A stretch of DNA of 64,000 nt from Brachybacterium subflavum (GTDB lineage Bacteria > Actinomycetota > Actinomycetes > Actinomycetales > Dermabacteraceae). The position numbers and the translations under genes are program-made. The DNA is taken from positions 496,001 to 560,000 of the forward strand of contig NZ_VIGP01000003.1 in NCBI RefSeq assembly GCF_009299795.1, in the 5' to 3' direction. Under the pieces are notes generated by a model. It was given only the letters and a program-made list of their open reading frames with translations. It had not been told where the DNA came from and did no database searches. This document shows, in pieces, positions 41,517-50,694 of this stretch (position 1 is its first letter; each line of letters starts with the position of its first letter).

Positions 41517-42866
41517 TCAGTGCTCCGCGAGGCGGGAGTCCCGCACCGTGGGGCGGCCGGCGAGCAGGGTGAGCCGGTTGCGTCCGGGCAGGGTGCGGCC
41601 AGCCACGGGCGAGTTCCTTCCGCGGGAGGCGTGCTCCCCGGGGTCCACCTCGGCGGCCGACCGCGGATCCCAGACCAGCACGTGGGCGACCTCACCGACT
41701 GCGAGCGGGCGGCCCTGGTCGACGTCACGGGCGATCCGGGCGGGAGTCTCCGAGAGCACCCGGGCGACGTCCCGCCAGCTCAGGGCCCCGGTGTCCACCA
41801 TCGTCTGCTGGACGATCCCGAGGGCGGTCTCCAGGCCCGTCATGCCGAACGCGGCGGTGTCCCACTCGCGGTCCTTGGCATCGGCCGGGTGCGGAGCGTG
41901 GTCCGTCGCGACGATGTCGATCGTGCCGTCGGCCAGTCCCTCGCGCACGGCCTCGACGTCGGCCTGCGTGCGCAGCGGCGGGTTCACCTTGTACACCGCG
42001 TCGTAGCCGCGCGCCTCCTCGTCGGTGAGCAGCAGGTGGTGCGGGGTGACCTCGGCGGTCACGTCCACACCGCGCTGCTTGGCCCAGCGCACGATCTCGA
42101 CGCTGCCGGCGGTCGAGAGATGGCAGACGTGCAGTCGCGAGCCCACGTGCTCGGCCAGCAGCACGTCGCGGGCGATGATCGACTCCTCGGCGACGCTGGG
42201 CCAGCCGGTGAGGCCGATCTCTGCGGAGACGCGGCCCTCGTGCATCTGCGCGCCCTCGGTCAGGCGCGGGTCCTGCGCGTGCTGGGCGATCACGCCGTCG
42301 AAGGTCTTCACGTACTCCAGGGCGCGGCGCATGAGCACCGGGTCGGAGACGCACTTGCCGTCGTCGCTGAACACGCGGACGCGGGCGCGGGAGCCCGCCA
42401 TCGCGTCGAGCTCGGCGAGGCGCTCACCGGCCAGCCCCACGGTGACGGCGCCGATGGGGTGGACGGCGCACCAGGCGGCGTCCTCCCCGCGCTGGAGGAC
42501 CTGCTCGACGACTCCCGCGGTGTCCGCGACGGGCGTCGTGTTGGCCATCGCGTGCACGGCGGTGAAGCCGCCGCGGGCGGCGGCGCGGGTTCCGGTCTCG
42601 ACGGTCTCGGCCTCCTCGCCGCCGGGCTCGCGCAGGTGGGTGTGCAGGTCGACGAGGCCCGGCAGGACGACGCAGCCCTCGGCGTCGATGACCTCGGCGC
42701 CCTCGGGCGCCTCGAGGTCGGCGCCGACGGCGGCGATCGTCCCGTCCTGGACCAGGACGTCGGCCACGTCCTCGCCATAGGGGCGGCCGCCGCGGATCAG
42801 CAGGGCGGCGGGGGCCGCGGCGGCACCGGCGGCCGCGGACTCGGCGGAAGCTGTGGTGGGGGTCAT
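41517..42866 (-). CDS. pyrC: Dihydroorotase
   Basis: Zinc enzyme that cyclises carbamoyl-aspartate to dihydroorotate, 449 aa, amidohydrolase fold. The metal-binding motif [10 protein letters not shown] is at about 73-82, with further ligands around HVCHLST and ATDHAPH. The start overlaps the pyrB stop by 4 nt. It is of the class I type that works independently of PyrB, judged from length and motifs. Confidence 0.96.
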   Translation of the reverse strand: MTPTTASAESAAAGAAAAPAALLIRGGRPYGEDVADVLVQDGTIAAVGADLEAPEGAEVIDAEGCVVLPGLVDLHTHLREPGGEEAETVETGTRAAARGGFTAVHAMANTTPVADTAGVVEQVLQRGEDAAWCAVHPIGAVTVGLAGERLAELDAMAGSRARVRVFSDDGKCVSDPVLMRRALEYVKTFDGVIAQHAQDPRLTEGAQMHEGRVSAEIGLTGWPSVAEESIIARDVLLAEHVGSRLHVCHLSTAGSVEIVRWAKQRGVDVTAEVTPHHLLLTDEEARGYDAVYKVNPPLRTQADVEAVREGLADGTIDIVATDHAPHPADAKDREWDTAAFGMTGLETALGIVQQTMVDTGALSWRDVARVLSETPARIARDVDQGRPLAVGEVAHVLVWDPRSAAEVDPGEHASRGRNSPVAGRTLPGRNRLTLLAGRPTVRDSRLAEH

Positions 42867-43843
42867 GATTCCTCCCTCGCGTTGGAGGCCAGCAGGTGGA
42901 AGAGCACGGCCATGCGGACGCTCACGCCCGCCGCGACCTGCTCGACGATCACGCTGCGGGGGCCGTCGGCCACTCCCCCGGCGATCTCGAAGCCGCGGTT
43001 CATCGGGCCCGGGTGCATGACGATCGCGTGCGCGGGCAGACGGTCGGCGCGCGCCTGGGTGAGCTGGAGGCGCCGCGTGTACTCGGCCGCGCTCGGGAAG
43101 TAGCCGCCGCCGAGCATGCGCTCGCGCTGGACGCGCAGCATCATCACGGCGTCGGGCGCCAGGGCGATCGCCTCATCGAGGTCGTAGAGCACGTCGCAGG
43201 GCCAGACGTCGGCCCCGACGGGGACCAGCGAGGGCGGCGCGACCAGCGTGACACGAGCGCCGAGCAGCGTCATCAGCTGCACGTTCGAGCGGGCGACGCG
43301 CGAGTGCATGATGTCGCCGACGACCACCACGTGCAGACCGTCCAGGCCCAGACCGTCGACGCTCCCGTCGCGCTCCCCGGCCCGCTGCTCGCCGCCGAGG
43401 TGGCGGCGCAGGGTGAAGGAGTCCAGGAGCGCCTGGGTGGGATGCTGGTGGGTGCCGTCGCCCGCGTTGACGATCGGGACGTCGATCCAGCCCGAATGGG
43501 CGAGCTTGTGCGCCGCACCGGAGGCGGGGGCGCGCACCACCACGGCGTCCGCTCCCATCGCGCGCAGGGTCAGCGCGGTGTCCTTGAGCGACTCCCCCTT
43601 GGAGATGCTCGAGCCCTTGGCGGAGAAGTTGATGACGTCGGCGGAGAGCCGCTTGGCGGCGGCCTCGAAGCTGATGCGGGTGCGGGTGGAGTCCTCCATG
43701 AAGAGGTTCACCACGGTGGTGCCGACGAGGGTGGGCAGCTTGCGCATCTGCCGCTCCTGCGTGGCGACCATGCGGGTCGAGGTGTCCAGCAGCTCGATCG
43801 CGGAGGCGCGGTCGAGGTCGCCGATCCCGGTCAGGTGCTTCAT
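42863..43843 (-). CDS. pyrB: Aspartate carbamoyltransferase catalytic subunit
   Basis: It makes carbamoyl-aspartate, the first committed pyrimidine step. The product is 326 aa. The carbamoyl-phosphate motif [31 protein letters not shown] and [10 protein letters not shown] are conserved. No regulatory pyrI gene is nearby, as expected in actinobacteria. Overlaps pyrR by 4 nt. Confidence 0.97.
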   Translation of the reverse strand: MKHLTGIGDLDRASAIELLDTSTRMVATQERQMRKLPTLVGTTVVNLFMEDSTRTRISFEAAAKRLSADVINFSAKGSSISKGESLKDTALTLRAMGADAVVVRAPASGAAHKLAHSGWIDVPIVNAGDGTHQHPTQALLDSFTLRRHLGGEQRAGERDGSVDGLGLDGLHVVVVGDIMHSRVARSNVQLMTLLGARVTLVAPPSLVPVGADVWPCDVLYDLDEAIALAPDAVMMLRVQRERMLGGGYFPSAAEYTRRLQLTQARADRLPAHAIVMHPGPMNRGFEIAGGVADGPRSVIVEQVAAGVSVRMAVLFHLLASNAREES

Positions 43844-44448
43844 CGACGTGCCCCCTCGTTCTCGGGAGACGCGGGGTGGGAGATCTTCACCGCGTCCTCG
43901 CCGTCGGTCTCCGTGAGCAGCACGCCCACGCGCTCGCTGCGCGAGGTGGGCAGGTTCTTGCCGACGTGGTCGGCGCGGATCGGCAGCTCGCGGTGACCGC
44001 GGTCCACGAGGACCGCGAGGCGCACGACGGCGGGACGACCGATCGCGGAGAGCGCGTCGAGGGCGGCGCGCACGGTGCGGCCGGAGTAGAGGACGTCGTC
44101 GACGAGGACGACGACCTTCCCGTCGATCCCGCCGGAGGGGATGTGCGTGGGGTGCGGCAGCCGTGCGGGGCTGCGGCGCAGGTCGTCCCGGTACAGGGTG
44201 ATGTCCAGGGCGCCGGCCAGGGAATCCGGGTCGCGCCCGGCACCCTCGGCCTCGGCGATGATGGCGGCGATGCGCAGCGCGAGGGGGACGCCGCGATGCG
44301 GGATGCCCAGCAGCACGAGGTCGTCGGCCCCGTGGCCGGTCTCGATGATCTCGTGGGCGATGCGCGTGAGGGAGCGGGAGATGTCGTCCTGGTCCAGGAC
44401 GGTCTTCTCGCTCCCGGGCGCAGTGGGGCCCGGTCGATCTGCGGTCAT
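43840..44448 (-). CDS. pyrR: PyrR bifunctional pyrimidine operon regulator / uracil phosphoribosyltransferase
   Basis: RNA-binding regulator that senses UMP/PRPP and also converts uracil to UMP, 202 aa. The PRPP-binding loop is [31 protein letters not shown] and DITLYRDDL are typical. The ATG at 44448 is preferred: a GGGAG ribosome binding site lies 7-11 nt upstream. A start 24 nt earlier would lie inside the regulatory hairpin. It is the first gene of pyrR-pyrB-pyrC-(membrane protein)-carA-carB-pyrF, all joined by 1-4 nt overlaps or short gaps. Confidence 0.95.
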   Translation of the reverse strand: MTADRPGPTAPGSEKTVLDQDDISRSLTRIAHEIIETGHGADDLVLLGIPHRGVPLALRIAAIIAEAEGAGRDPDSLAGALDITLYRDDLRRSPARLPHPTHIPSGGIDGKVVVLVDDVLYSGRTVRAALDALSAIGRPAVVRLAVLVDRGHRELPIRADHVGKNLPTSRSERVGVLLTETDGEDAVKISHPASPENEGARR

Positions 44449-44462
44449 GATCTTCTCCCTTC

Positions 44463-44480
44463 CGCGTCTCACGGGACGCG
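44463..44480 (-). promoter_or_regulatory. Predicted PyrR-binding RNA hairpin in the pyrR leader
   Basis: The leader RNA reads CGCGUCCCGUGAGACGCG: a 6-bp stem with a CCGUGA loop. The segment GUCCCGUGAG matches the Bacillus PyrR-binding consensus core UCCNGNGAG. The 3' arm runs straight into GGAAGGGAG, the ribosome binding site of pyrR, so bound PyrR would block translation, as described for mycobacterial pyrR. Confidence 0.75.
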
Positions 44481-44516
44481 AGGTTAAAGGGTGGTGGATC
44501 GGTGCGATCGCTGTTG

Positions 44517-44522
44517 ATCGTA
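44517..44522 (-). promoter_or_regulatory. Candidate -10 box of the pyr operon
   Basis: TACGAT on the minus strand fits TANNNT and would give a leader of about 60 nt that contains the PyrR hairpin. There is no clear -35; the upstream DNA is an alternating GC tract. Confidence 0.4.
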
Positions 44523-44540
44523 GCGCGCGGTGCGCGCGCT
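44522..44540 (-). terminator. GC-rich hairpin upstream of the pyr promoter
   Basis: AGCGCGC and GCGCGCT pair around GGTGC. It could terminate transcripts from nusB. No U tract; the overlap with the candidate -10 by one base makes the assignment tentative. Confidence 0.3.
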
Positions 44541-44611
44541 CCCGCGCGCCGTCTCAGGTGGTGGCGGGAGCTGTAGCGGAGGTCTCAGAGCAGCGGGCGG
44601 GCGCGCGGCGC

Positions 44612-45115
44612 TCAGCCCAGCAGATCGCGCATCTCGCCGATGCGCTGCAGCAGGCCGTTGACGAAGCGCGGGGAGTCCTCGGTGGACAGCTCGCGCGCGA
44701 TCGTCGCGTACTCGCCGATCACGGGGCCCACGCCGTCGGCCGGGGTGTCGTGGAGGATCTCGGCGGCTCCGGTGCGCAGGATCGCGCGATCCACGGCGGG
44801 CATGCGGTGCAGTGGCCAGTCGCGGCTGTGGGTCGAGAGCTGCTCGTCGATCTCCTCGCGGTGCGCGGCCACGAGCTCCACCAGGTGCGCGGAGCGCTCG
44901 GGAAGCGCGGTCTGGGCCGCCGTGCGCAGTCGCCGCTCGGCGAGGACCTCGCGCAGGTCGCGCTCACGGGCGTCGGCCTCGAAGACGACGTCGATCGCCC
45001 GCACCCGCTCGCGGGAGCGGGAGGTCAGGCGCTTGGGGTTCGCAGGATGCGTCTCCAGCAGCTCGACCTCCTCGCCCTCGCGACCGGGCAGGGGAAGGCT
45101 CAGCGGGTCCTGCAC
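44612..45115 (-). CDS. nusB: Transcription antitermination factor NusB
   Basis: A 167-aa all-helical RNA-binding factor for rRNA antitermination. TSRSRERVRAIDVVFEADAR is the N-terminal signature, with DRAILRTGAAEIL and GEYATIARELSTEDSPRFVNGLL in the C-terminal half. The GTG at 45115 lies 1 nt after the efp stop, so the two genes are coupled. About 30 extra residues precede the core. Confidence 0.93.
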   Translation of the reverse strand: MQDPLSLPLPGREGEEVELLETHPANPKRLTSRSRERVRAIDVVFEADARERDLREVLAERRLRTAAQTALPERSAHLVELVAAHREEIDEQLSTHSRDWPLHRMPAVDRAILRTGAAEILHDTPADGVGPVIGEYATIARELSTEDSPRFVNGLLQRIGEMRDLLG

Positions 45116-45116
45116 G

Positions 45117-45674
45117 TCAGGCGCGCCCGAGGTAGTCGCCGGAGCGGGTGTCGACCTTGACCCTGGTGCCCTGCTCGAGGAACAGCGGCACCTGGATCTC
45201 GCGGCCGGTCTCGAGGGTGGCGGGCTTGGTCCCGCCGGACGAGCGGTCGCCCTGCAGGCCCGGCTCGGTGTGCGTGATCTCCAGCACGACGCTCGCGGGC
45301 AGCTCGACGTAGAGCACCTTCTCGTCGTGGAAGGCGACGACGACGTCGGCGCCCTCGAGCAGGAAGTCCTTGGCATCGCCGACGATGTCGCCGGGGACGT
45401 TGGTCTGCTCCCAGGTGGTGGTGTCCATGAAGACGTAGAGGTCGCCGTCGAGGTAGGAGTACTGCATGTCGCGCTTGTCGACCGTCGCGGTCTCCACCTT
45501 CACGCCGGCGTTGAAGGTCTTGTCGACCGTCTTGCCCGACAGCACGTTCTTGATCTTGGTGCGCACGAAGGCGGGGCCCTTGCCCGGCTTCACGTGCTGG
45601 AACTCGACGACCTGCCAGAGCTGGTTGTCCAGGTTCAGCACGATGCCGTTCTTGAGGTCGTTGGTCGTCGCCAT
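45117..45674 (-). CDS. efp: Elongation factor P
   Basis: It rescues ribosomes stalled at polyproline. The product is 185 aa with three OB-like domains: KOW-like N-terminal domain ([18 protein letters not shown]), central domain ([16 protein letters not shown]) and C-terminal domain (GDYLGRA end). The loop tip is PGKGPAF, with the Lys at about position 32 that is often modified. No modification genes are seen here. It starts the efp-nusB unit. Confidence 0.97.
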   Translation of the reverse strand: MATTNDLKNGIVLNLDNQLWQVVEFQHVKPGKGPAFVRTKIKNVLSGKTVDKTFNAGVKVETATVDKRDMQYSYLDGDLYVFMDTTTWEQTNVPGDIVGDAKDFLLEGADVVVAFHDEKVLYVELPASVVLEITHTEPGLQGDRSSGGTKPATLETGREIQVPLFLEQGTRVKVDTRSGDYLGRA

Positions 45675-45868
45675 GGGTCTCCTCGGGAGTCGACGGGCGT
45701 CTCGCCCGGTGTGCGCTCTCGCGCCTTGCGGTGCGCGTGCGGCGCGATCGAGGTCACGCCGCAGGCTCATCCACTTTACCGCCTGGACCCGCATCCTCCG
45801 CTCCCCCGAGCGCCTCGCGGACGCCCCGACGTAGCGAAGCTCGCATCGCTCGGCCCAGCGCCGCCCTC

Positions 45869-46318
45869 TCAGGCGACCATGCGCAGCAGGGCGAGACCGA
45901 TCGCGCCGATCGCGACCGCCCACAGCAGGGAGGCGAAGGTGCCCACGAGGAACCGCTCGGAGGCGCCCTCGTGGGACCGCAGCTCGGGATACCGTCCGAG
46001 GCCCTTGAGGGCGACGACGACCGCGATCATCTCGGGGTGATCGGCGAGCACGCAGGCGGTCACGGCGACCCTCTCGAGCAGTCCGATCCAGAGTCCTCCG
46101 CGCAGCAGCTCCGGGGTGGTCCACTCCTTCGCCGGATGCGCGGGCGCCTCGAGGACGGGGACCTCGCCCGGACGCTGCGCGGCCGGACGGGCGCGCCGGG
46201 GCGAGCGCGACAGGCGCAGCACGAGAGAGGACAGCGGCCAGCCGCCGAGCGAGGCGAGCAGCAGGGCGAGCACGATCACCGCGAGCTCGGGCAGGTGGGT
46301 GAGCATGTCCTGGATCAT
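45869..46318 (-). CDS. Small membrane protein paired with the SatD-like regulator
   Basis: A 149-aa protein with an N-terminal membrane helix ([18 protein letters not shown]), a hydrophilic segment, then two or three further hydrophobic stretches ending in [18 protein letters not shown]. Its ATG overlaps the stop of the SatD-like gene, so the two are translated together. Function unknown; equivalent pairs occur in other actinobacteria and firmicutes (satD with satE-like membrane proteins). Confidence 0.75.
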   Translation of the reverse strand: MIQDMLTHLPELAVIVLALLLASLGGWPLSSLVLRLSRSPRRARPAAQRPGEVPVLEAPAHPAKEWTTPELLRGGLWIGLLERVAVTACVLADHPEMIAVVVALKGLGRYPELRSHEGASERFLVGTFASLLWAVAIGAIGLALLRMVA

Positions 46319-46953
46319 GGCAGATGGCCCGGACGGTCCATCGAGCGGTCCGAGGTGAGGTCGAGCATCGCGAGCAGGCGCCGCACCAGCGGGTGCACGG
46401 CCTGTTCCTCGCGCCAGCCGCTCGTGGTGTAGGCGCGGGAGACGGTCTGCTGGGTCACCTCGAGGCGCTCCGCGATCTGCGCCTGCGTGGCCGAGGGGTC
46501 CTCGCGCATCGCGTGGACCACGCGCCACTGCCCGGGCTTGCGGGAGGCGACCTCGCGTCCGACCAGGCGCAGCAGCGCCTGCAGCTCCTCGGTCTGCTCC
46601 CGCTGACGGGGATCGGCGGTGCGCACGCTCACGGGGATCGAGCTGGTGCGCCGGGCGCTCTCGACGGCGCGGCGCGCGGCGATGAAGGCGTCCCCGCGTC
46701 CCTCGCGCACGGAGGCCGGCAGCGGGAGCTCGACCGGTCCGATGCCGACTCCCACGCTCCAGCCGCCGAGCTCGAGCATGCGCAGCACGCAGGCGAGCAC
46801 CGCGTCGGCCGAGTCGGCGAGCATCTGCACCTCGTCGCCTGCCGTCCGCTCGGGACGCAGGCGGAAGGGCACGTCGTGCAGGGCCGCGATCAGCTCGGGC
46901 ACGCGATCGGTGGTGCGCCGGCTGTCGTGCTGGTCGACGGTGAGGACGAACAT
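46315..46953 (-). CDS. SatD-like protein with C-terminal helix-turn-helix
   Basis: A 212-aa cytoplasmic protein. The N-terminal part ([20 protein letters not shown] through [13 protein letters not shown]) resembles the SatD family. This is followed at about residues 150-180 by a helix-turn-helix ([20 protein letters not shown]), so DNA binding is likely. SatD-family proteins were named from acid-tolerance loci in streptococci; the biochemical role is unknown. The ATG at 46953 is chosen because a TAGACT -10 box lies 7 nt upstream. It is co-translated with the membrane protein that follows. Confidence 0.75.
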   Translation of the reverse strand: MFVLTVDQHDSRRTTDRVPELIAALHDVPFRLRPERTAGDEVQMLADSADAVLACVLRMLELGGWSVGVGIGPVELPLPASVREGRGDAFIAARRAVESARRTSSIPVSVRTADPRQREQTEELQALLRLVGREVASRKPGQWRVVHAMREDPSATQAQIAERLEVTQQTVSRAYTTSGWREEQAVHPLVRRLLAMLDLTSDRSMDRPGHLP

Positions 46954-46966
46954 GGCCGCGAGTCTA
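46954..46966 (-). promoter_or_regulatory. Leaderless promoter -10 box of the SatD-like gene
   Basis: TAGACT (46961-46966, minus strand) precedes the ATG by 7 nt. No ribosome binding site is present. This is the best -10 match among the leaderless candidates in the window. Confidence 0.6.
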
Positions 46967-47019
46967 GCCGCATCACGCACGAAAGACGCGATGTCGCGAG
47001 ATACAGCCGTGTTCTGCTG

Positions 47020-48624
47020 TCAGGCGAGCTCGATGAGCTCCTCGTAGCTCTGGTTCCACAGGTCCTCGACCGCGTCGGGCATCACCAGCACGCGCTCGGG
47101 CGAGAGCGCGCGGACGGCGCCCGGATCGTGGGAGACCAGGATGACGGCGCCCTCGAAGGCCGCGAGCGCACCGAGGATCTCCTCGCGGCTCGCGGGGTCG
47201 AGGTTGTTCGTCGGCTCGTCCAGGAGCAGCACGTTCGCGCTCGAGACCACGAGCGTGGCCAGGGCGAGCCTGGTCTTCTCCCCGCCCGAGAGCACGCCCG
47301 CGGGCTTGTGCACGTCGTCCCCGCTGAACAGGAAGGAGCCGAGGATCTTGCGGGCCTCGACCTCGGGCAGCTCGATGGCGGCCGTCATCATGTTCTCGAG
47401 CACCGTGCGGTCCGGGTCGAGCGTCTCGTGCTCCTGCGCGTAGTAGCCGACGCGCAGGCCGTGGCCGGGGATGATGCGTCCGGTGTCGGACGCGTCGACG
47501 CCGGCGAGCACCCGCAGCAGCGTGGTCTTGCCGGCGCCGTTCAGCCCCAGGACGACGACGCGGCTGCCGCGGTCGATCGCGAGATCGACCCCGGTGAAGA
47601 TCTCCAGGCTCCCGTAGGACTTGGAGAGGTCCTCCGCCATCAGCGGGGTCTTCCCGCAGGGGGCCGGCTTGGGGAAGCGCAGGGAGGCGACGCGGTCCTG
47701 CTGCCGTTCGCCCTCGACGCCGTCGAGCATGCGCTCGGCGCGGCGGAGCATGTTCTGGGCGGCGACGGCCTTGGTGGCCTTCGCGCGCATCTTCTCCGCC
47801 TGCGCGGTGAGCTGGGTGGCCTTCTTCTCCGCGTTCTGCCGCTCGCGCTTGCGACGCTTCTCGTCGTCCTCGCGCTGGCGCAGGTAGAGCTTCCAGCCCA
47901 TGTTGTAGATGTCGATCGCGCCGCGGTTGGCGTCGAGGTAGAACACCTTGTTCACGACCTGCTCGACGAGCTGCACGTCGTGGCTGATGACGATCAGCCC
48001 GCCCTTGTAGGTCATGAGGTAGTCGCGCAGCCAGATGATCGAGTCGGCGTCGAGGTGGTTCGTCGGCTCGTCGAGGATCATCGTGTCCGCCTGGGAGAAC
48101 AGGATCCTCGCGAGCTCGACGCGACGGCGCTGGCCGCCCGAGAGCGTGCCGAGGCCCTGCTCGAGCAGACGGTCCGGGAGGCCCAGGTTCGCCGCCATCC
48201 GGCGGGCCTCGGACTCCGCGGCGTAACCGCCTCGAGAGGTGAGCTCGGCGTCGATCCGCACGTAGCGGTCCATCGCCTTCTCGCGCTTGGCGTCGGAGAT
48301 GGTCATGTCGGCCATGTCGAGCTCGGCCCGGCGGAGGCGCTGCATGATGTCGTCGAGGCCGCGGGCGGAGAGGATGCGGGCGATCACCAGCTGATCGGGA
48401 TCGCCGGTGTGGGTGTCCTGCGGCAGGTACCCGAGCTCCCCGCTCACCTCGACGCGCCCCTCGGTGGGCTGCAGGGTGCCGGAGAGGACCTTGGTGAGGG
48501 TGGTCTTGCCGGCGCCGTTGCGGCCGACGAGACCGATGCGGTCGCCCGCGGTCACCTGGAAGGACACTCCGCTCATGAGCAGCCGCGCTCCCATGCGGAT
48601 CTCGAGGTCGGAGACGGTGATCAC
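47020..48624 (-). CDS. ABC-F family ATP-binding protein
   Basis: A soluble 534-aa protein with two ATP-binding cassettes and no membrane domain, typical of ribosome-associated translation factors (EttA/Uup/antibiotic-resistance ABC-F). Cassette 1 has Walker A GRNGAGKTT, signature LSGGQRRR and Walker B MILDEPTNHLD. The charged P-site-tIF linker (REDDEKRRKRERQNAEKK) follows. Cassette 2 has GLNGAGKTT, LSGGEKTR and LLLDEPTNNLD. The GTG at 48624 has AGGAG upstream. It is divergent from ald. Which ABC-F subfamily cannot be decided by eye. Confidence 0.92.
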   Translation of the reverse strand: MITVSDLEIRMGARLLMSGVSFQVTAGDRIGLVGRNGAGKTTLTKVLSGTLQPTEGRVEVSGELGYLPQDTHTGDPDQLVIARILSARGLDDIMQRLRRAELDMADMTISDAKREKAMDRYVRIDAELTSRGGYAAESEARRMAANLGLPDRLLEQGLGTLSGGQRRRVELARILFSQADTMILDEPTNHLDADSIIWLRDYLMTYKGGLIVISHDVQLVEQVVNKVFYLDANRGAIDIYNMGWKLYLRQREDDEKRRKRERQNAEKKATQLTAQAEKMRAKATKAVAAQNMLRRAERMLDGVEGERQQDRVASLRFPKPAPCGKTPLMAEDLSKSYGSLEIFTGVDLAIDRGSRVVVLGLNGAGKTTLLRVLAGVDASDTGRIIPGHGLRVGYYAQEHETLDPDRTVLENMMTAAIELPEVEARKILGSFLFSGDDVHKPAGVLSGGEKTRLALATLVVSSANVLLLDEPTNNLDPASREEILGALAAFEGAVILVSHDPGAVRALSPERVLVMPDAVEDLWNQSYEELIELA

Positions 48625-48808
48625 GGAAGGGCTCCTCGCGCAGTGGACGGGACCCCGCTCCGGGGCCCGGTCCACCCTAGATCCTCCCCTGCCGAGGACG
48701 CCCCCGAACACCGCTCCCGTGTGCTGTGATGTGGTGAGGAGGACATCGAGGTCCTCCGGCCGGCGGGGCGCGCCGCAGGCCGCAGATCGCGTCGTCGAAG
48801 GAGCGAGC

Positions 48809-49924
48809 ATGATCATCGGGGTCCCCCGCGAGATCAAGAACAACGAGTACCGGGTGGGTCTGACCGCCGCCGGCGTGCACGAGCTCACCCACGCCGGGCA
48901 CGAGGTGCTCGTGGAGGCCTCGGCGGGCCTCGGGGCGGGCGTGCGCGACGAGGACTTCGCGGAGGCAGGAGCGAGGATCGTGCCCGACGCCGTCGACGTG
49001 TGGGGCGGCGCCGAGATGATCGTCAAGGTCAAGGAGCCCCTGCCGAGCGAGCAGGCGCTGCTGCGCGAGGGACAGATCCTGTTCACCTATCTCCACCTCG
49101 CGGCCGACGCGTCACTCACCCGCGCGGTCCTCGACTCCGGGGCCACGGCCATCGCCTACGAGACGGTGCAGAGGGCAGACCGCTCCCTGCCGCTGCTCGC
49201 GCCGATGAGCGCGATCGCCGGGCGGCTCGCCACCCAGGTCGCGGCCTACCACCTCATGAAGCCCCTCGGCGGTTCGGGTGTGCTGATGGGCGGCGTGCCC
49301 GGCACGAGCGAGGCGAAGGTGCTCGTGATCGGCGGCGGGGTCGTGGGCGAGCAGGCCGCGATGATGGCGAACGGCCTCCATGCCGACGTCACCGTGATGG
49401 ACGTGAACATCGCGCGGCTCCAGGAGATCGCGACCGTCCACTCCGGCGCCATCCTCACCCGCTACTCCACGCGCCTGGACCTCTCCGAGATGATCCGTCA
49501 GGCCGACGTGGTGATCGGCTCCGTGCTGATCCCCGGCAGGCGCGCCCCCAAGCTCGTGACCGACGAGATGGTGAGCACGATGAAGCCCGGCTCGGTGCTC
49601 GTGGACGTCGCGATCGACCAGGGCGGCTGCTTCGAGGGCTCCCATGCCACCACGCACGACGCGCCCACGTTCCGCGTGCATGACACGAACTTCTACTGCG
49701 TCGCGAACATGCCCGGGAGCGTTCCGGTCACGGCGACCGCAGCGCTCACGCACGCGACGCTCCCCTACGTGATGCGCATCGCCGGCTCCGGGTGGCGCGA
49801 TGCCCTGCGCGCGGACGCCGCGCTCGCCAAGGGGCTCAACGCCCACGCCGGGACGCTCACCAACACCGGCGTCGGCGAGGCCCACGGGATCGACGCGGTC
49901 GAGCCCGCCGTCGTGCTGCGCTGA
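48809..49924 (+). CDS. ald: Alanine dehydrogenase
   Basis: NAD-dependent interconversion of alanine with pyruvate and ammonia, 371 aa. The N-terminus GVPREIKNNEYRVGLTAAGV and the substrate-binding LFTYLHLAAD (His) are characteristic, and VIGGGVVGEQAAMMANG binds NAD. GGCFEGSHATTHDAPTF follows. GAAGGAG precedes the ATG at 48809. It is a single-gene unit with a hairpin terminator just after the stop. Confidence 0.97.
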   Translation: MIIGVPREIKNNEYRVGLTAAGVHELTHAGHEVLVEASAGLGAGVRDEDFAEAGARIVPDAVDVWGGAEMIVKVKEPLPSEQALLREGQILFTYLHLAADASLTRAVLDSGATAIAYETVQRADRSLPLLAPMSAIAGRLATQVAAYHLMKPLGGSGVLMGGVPGTSEAKVLVIGGGVVGEQAAMMANGLHADVTVMDVNIARLQEIATVHSGAILTRYSTRLDLSEMIRQADVVIGSVLIPGRRAPKLVTDEMVSTMKPGSVLVDVAIDQGGCFEGSHATTHDAPTFRVHDTNFYCVANMPGSVPVTATAALTHATLPYVMRIAGSGWRDALRADAALAKGLNAHAGTLTNTGVGEAHGIDAVEPAVVLR

Positions 49925-49931
49925 GGACGGG

Positions 49932-49950
49932 GCGACCGCGCGGCGGTCGC
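49932..49950 (+). terminator. Terminator hairpin of ald
   Basis: GCGACCGC and GCGGTCGC pair perfectly (8 bp) around a 3-nt loop, 8 nt after the ald stop. Confidence 0.7.
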
Positions 49951-50040
49951 GAACGCGGTCACCGGGGGCGGCGCAATGCCGACATGCTCCGAGACGTGCC
50001 CGGACCGGTCACGGCCCGCTCACCGACCCCGGAACCACGA

Positions 50041-50096
50041 ACAGTGCTGCGCAATGGTCGTTATGAGGCTCCATAACAACGATTGCGCAGCACTGT
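50041..50096. repeat. Long imperfect inverted repeat (25-bp arms, 6-nt loop)
   Basis: Arms 50041-50065 and 50072-50096 differ at two positions only; the outer 15 bp (ACAGTGCTGCGCAAT) are perfect. The loop is AGGCTC. It is much longer than needed for termination and resembles a REP/MITE-type palindrome. There is no coding capacity. Confidence 0.85.
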
Positions 50097-50177
50097 CCGG
50101 TGCATTGTCCTCACCGGGACCACTCACGTGCGGTCGCGCGGGTGGTCTCAGCGAGAGGCCGGCCAGGAACGGGCGCC

Positions 50178-50209
50178 TGCCACGGGGTACCCGAGGGCCC
50201 GCCGTGGCA
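50178..50209 (-). terminator. Probable sufT terminator
   Basis: TGCCACGG pairs with CCGTGGCA across a 16-nt interior that can also pair partly (GGG/CCC). It lies 27 nt past the end of the suf operon. Confidence 0.5.
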
Positions 50210-50235
50210 CGGGGCGGACGCCCGGGCCTCGGCCG

Positions 50236-50694
50236 TCAGAGGTTGAAGCCGATGGCCCTCAGCTGCTCGCGGCCGTCCTCGGTGATCATCTCCATGCCCC
50301 ACGGCGGCATCCACACCCAGTTGATGCGGTGCGTCTCGCAGATGGGGTCCAGCGCCGCGAAGGTCTGCTCCTCGAGCACATCGGTGAGCGGGCACGCGGC
50401 GGAGGTCAGCGTCATGTCGACCACGGCGTTGCCCTGGTCCACGGTGATGCCGTAGACGAGGCCGAGGTCCACGACGTTGATCCCGAGCTCGGGGTCGATG
50501 ACGTCCTTGAGGGACTCGCGCACCTCCTCCTCGCTCACGAAGGTCGAGGGCTCACCCTCCATCGCGGCGGCGCCGTCCGACGCGGGCGCGCCGACGGCCG
50601 GAGCTGGGCCGTCAGCCGAGACCGCGACGTCAGCCGGCACCGCGCCCTCGGCCGGGGCCTGGGCGTCCGCTCCGTCGTTCGCCGGGGCGGTCAC
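50236..50694 (-). CDS. sufT: SufT-like iron-sulfur cluster assembly factor (DUF59/MIP18)
   Basis: A 152-aa protein. After about 50 Ala/Asp-rich residues comes the DUF59 domain: VRESLKDVIDPELGINVVDLGLVYGI, DMTLTSAACPLTDVLEEQ (the conserved Cys) and NWVWMPPWGMEMITEDGREQLRAIGF. It helps deliver Fe-S clusters to apo-proteins. It ends the suf operon and overlaps sufC by 4 nt; the equivalent in M. tuberculosis is Rv1466. Normally sufS and sufU would lie between sufC and this gene. Confidence 0.92.
   Translation of the reverse strand: MTAPANDGADAQAPAEGAVPADVAVSADGPAPAVGAPASDGAAAMEGEPSTFVSEEEVRESLKDVIDPELGINVVDLGLVYGITVDQGNAVVDMTLTSAACPLTDVLEEQTFAALDPICETHRINWVWMPPWGMEMITEDGREQLRAIGFNL

Larger units (their letters stand above)
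49925..50235. other. Intergenic region between convergent ald and sufT
   Basis: No gene supported. It holds the ald terminator (49932-49950), a 56-bp imperfect palindrome (50041-50096) and a probable sufT terminator (50178-50209). The palindrome is less GC-rich than the surroundings. Confidence 0.6.
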
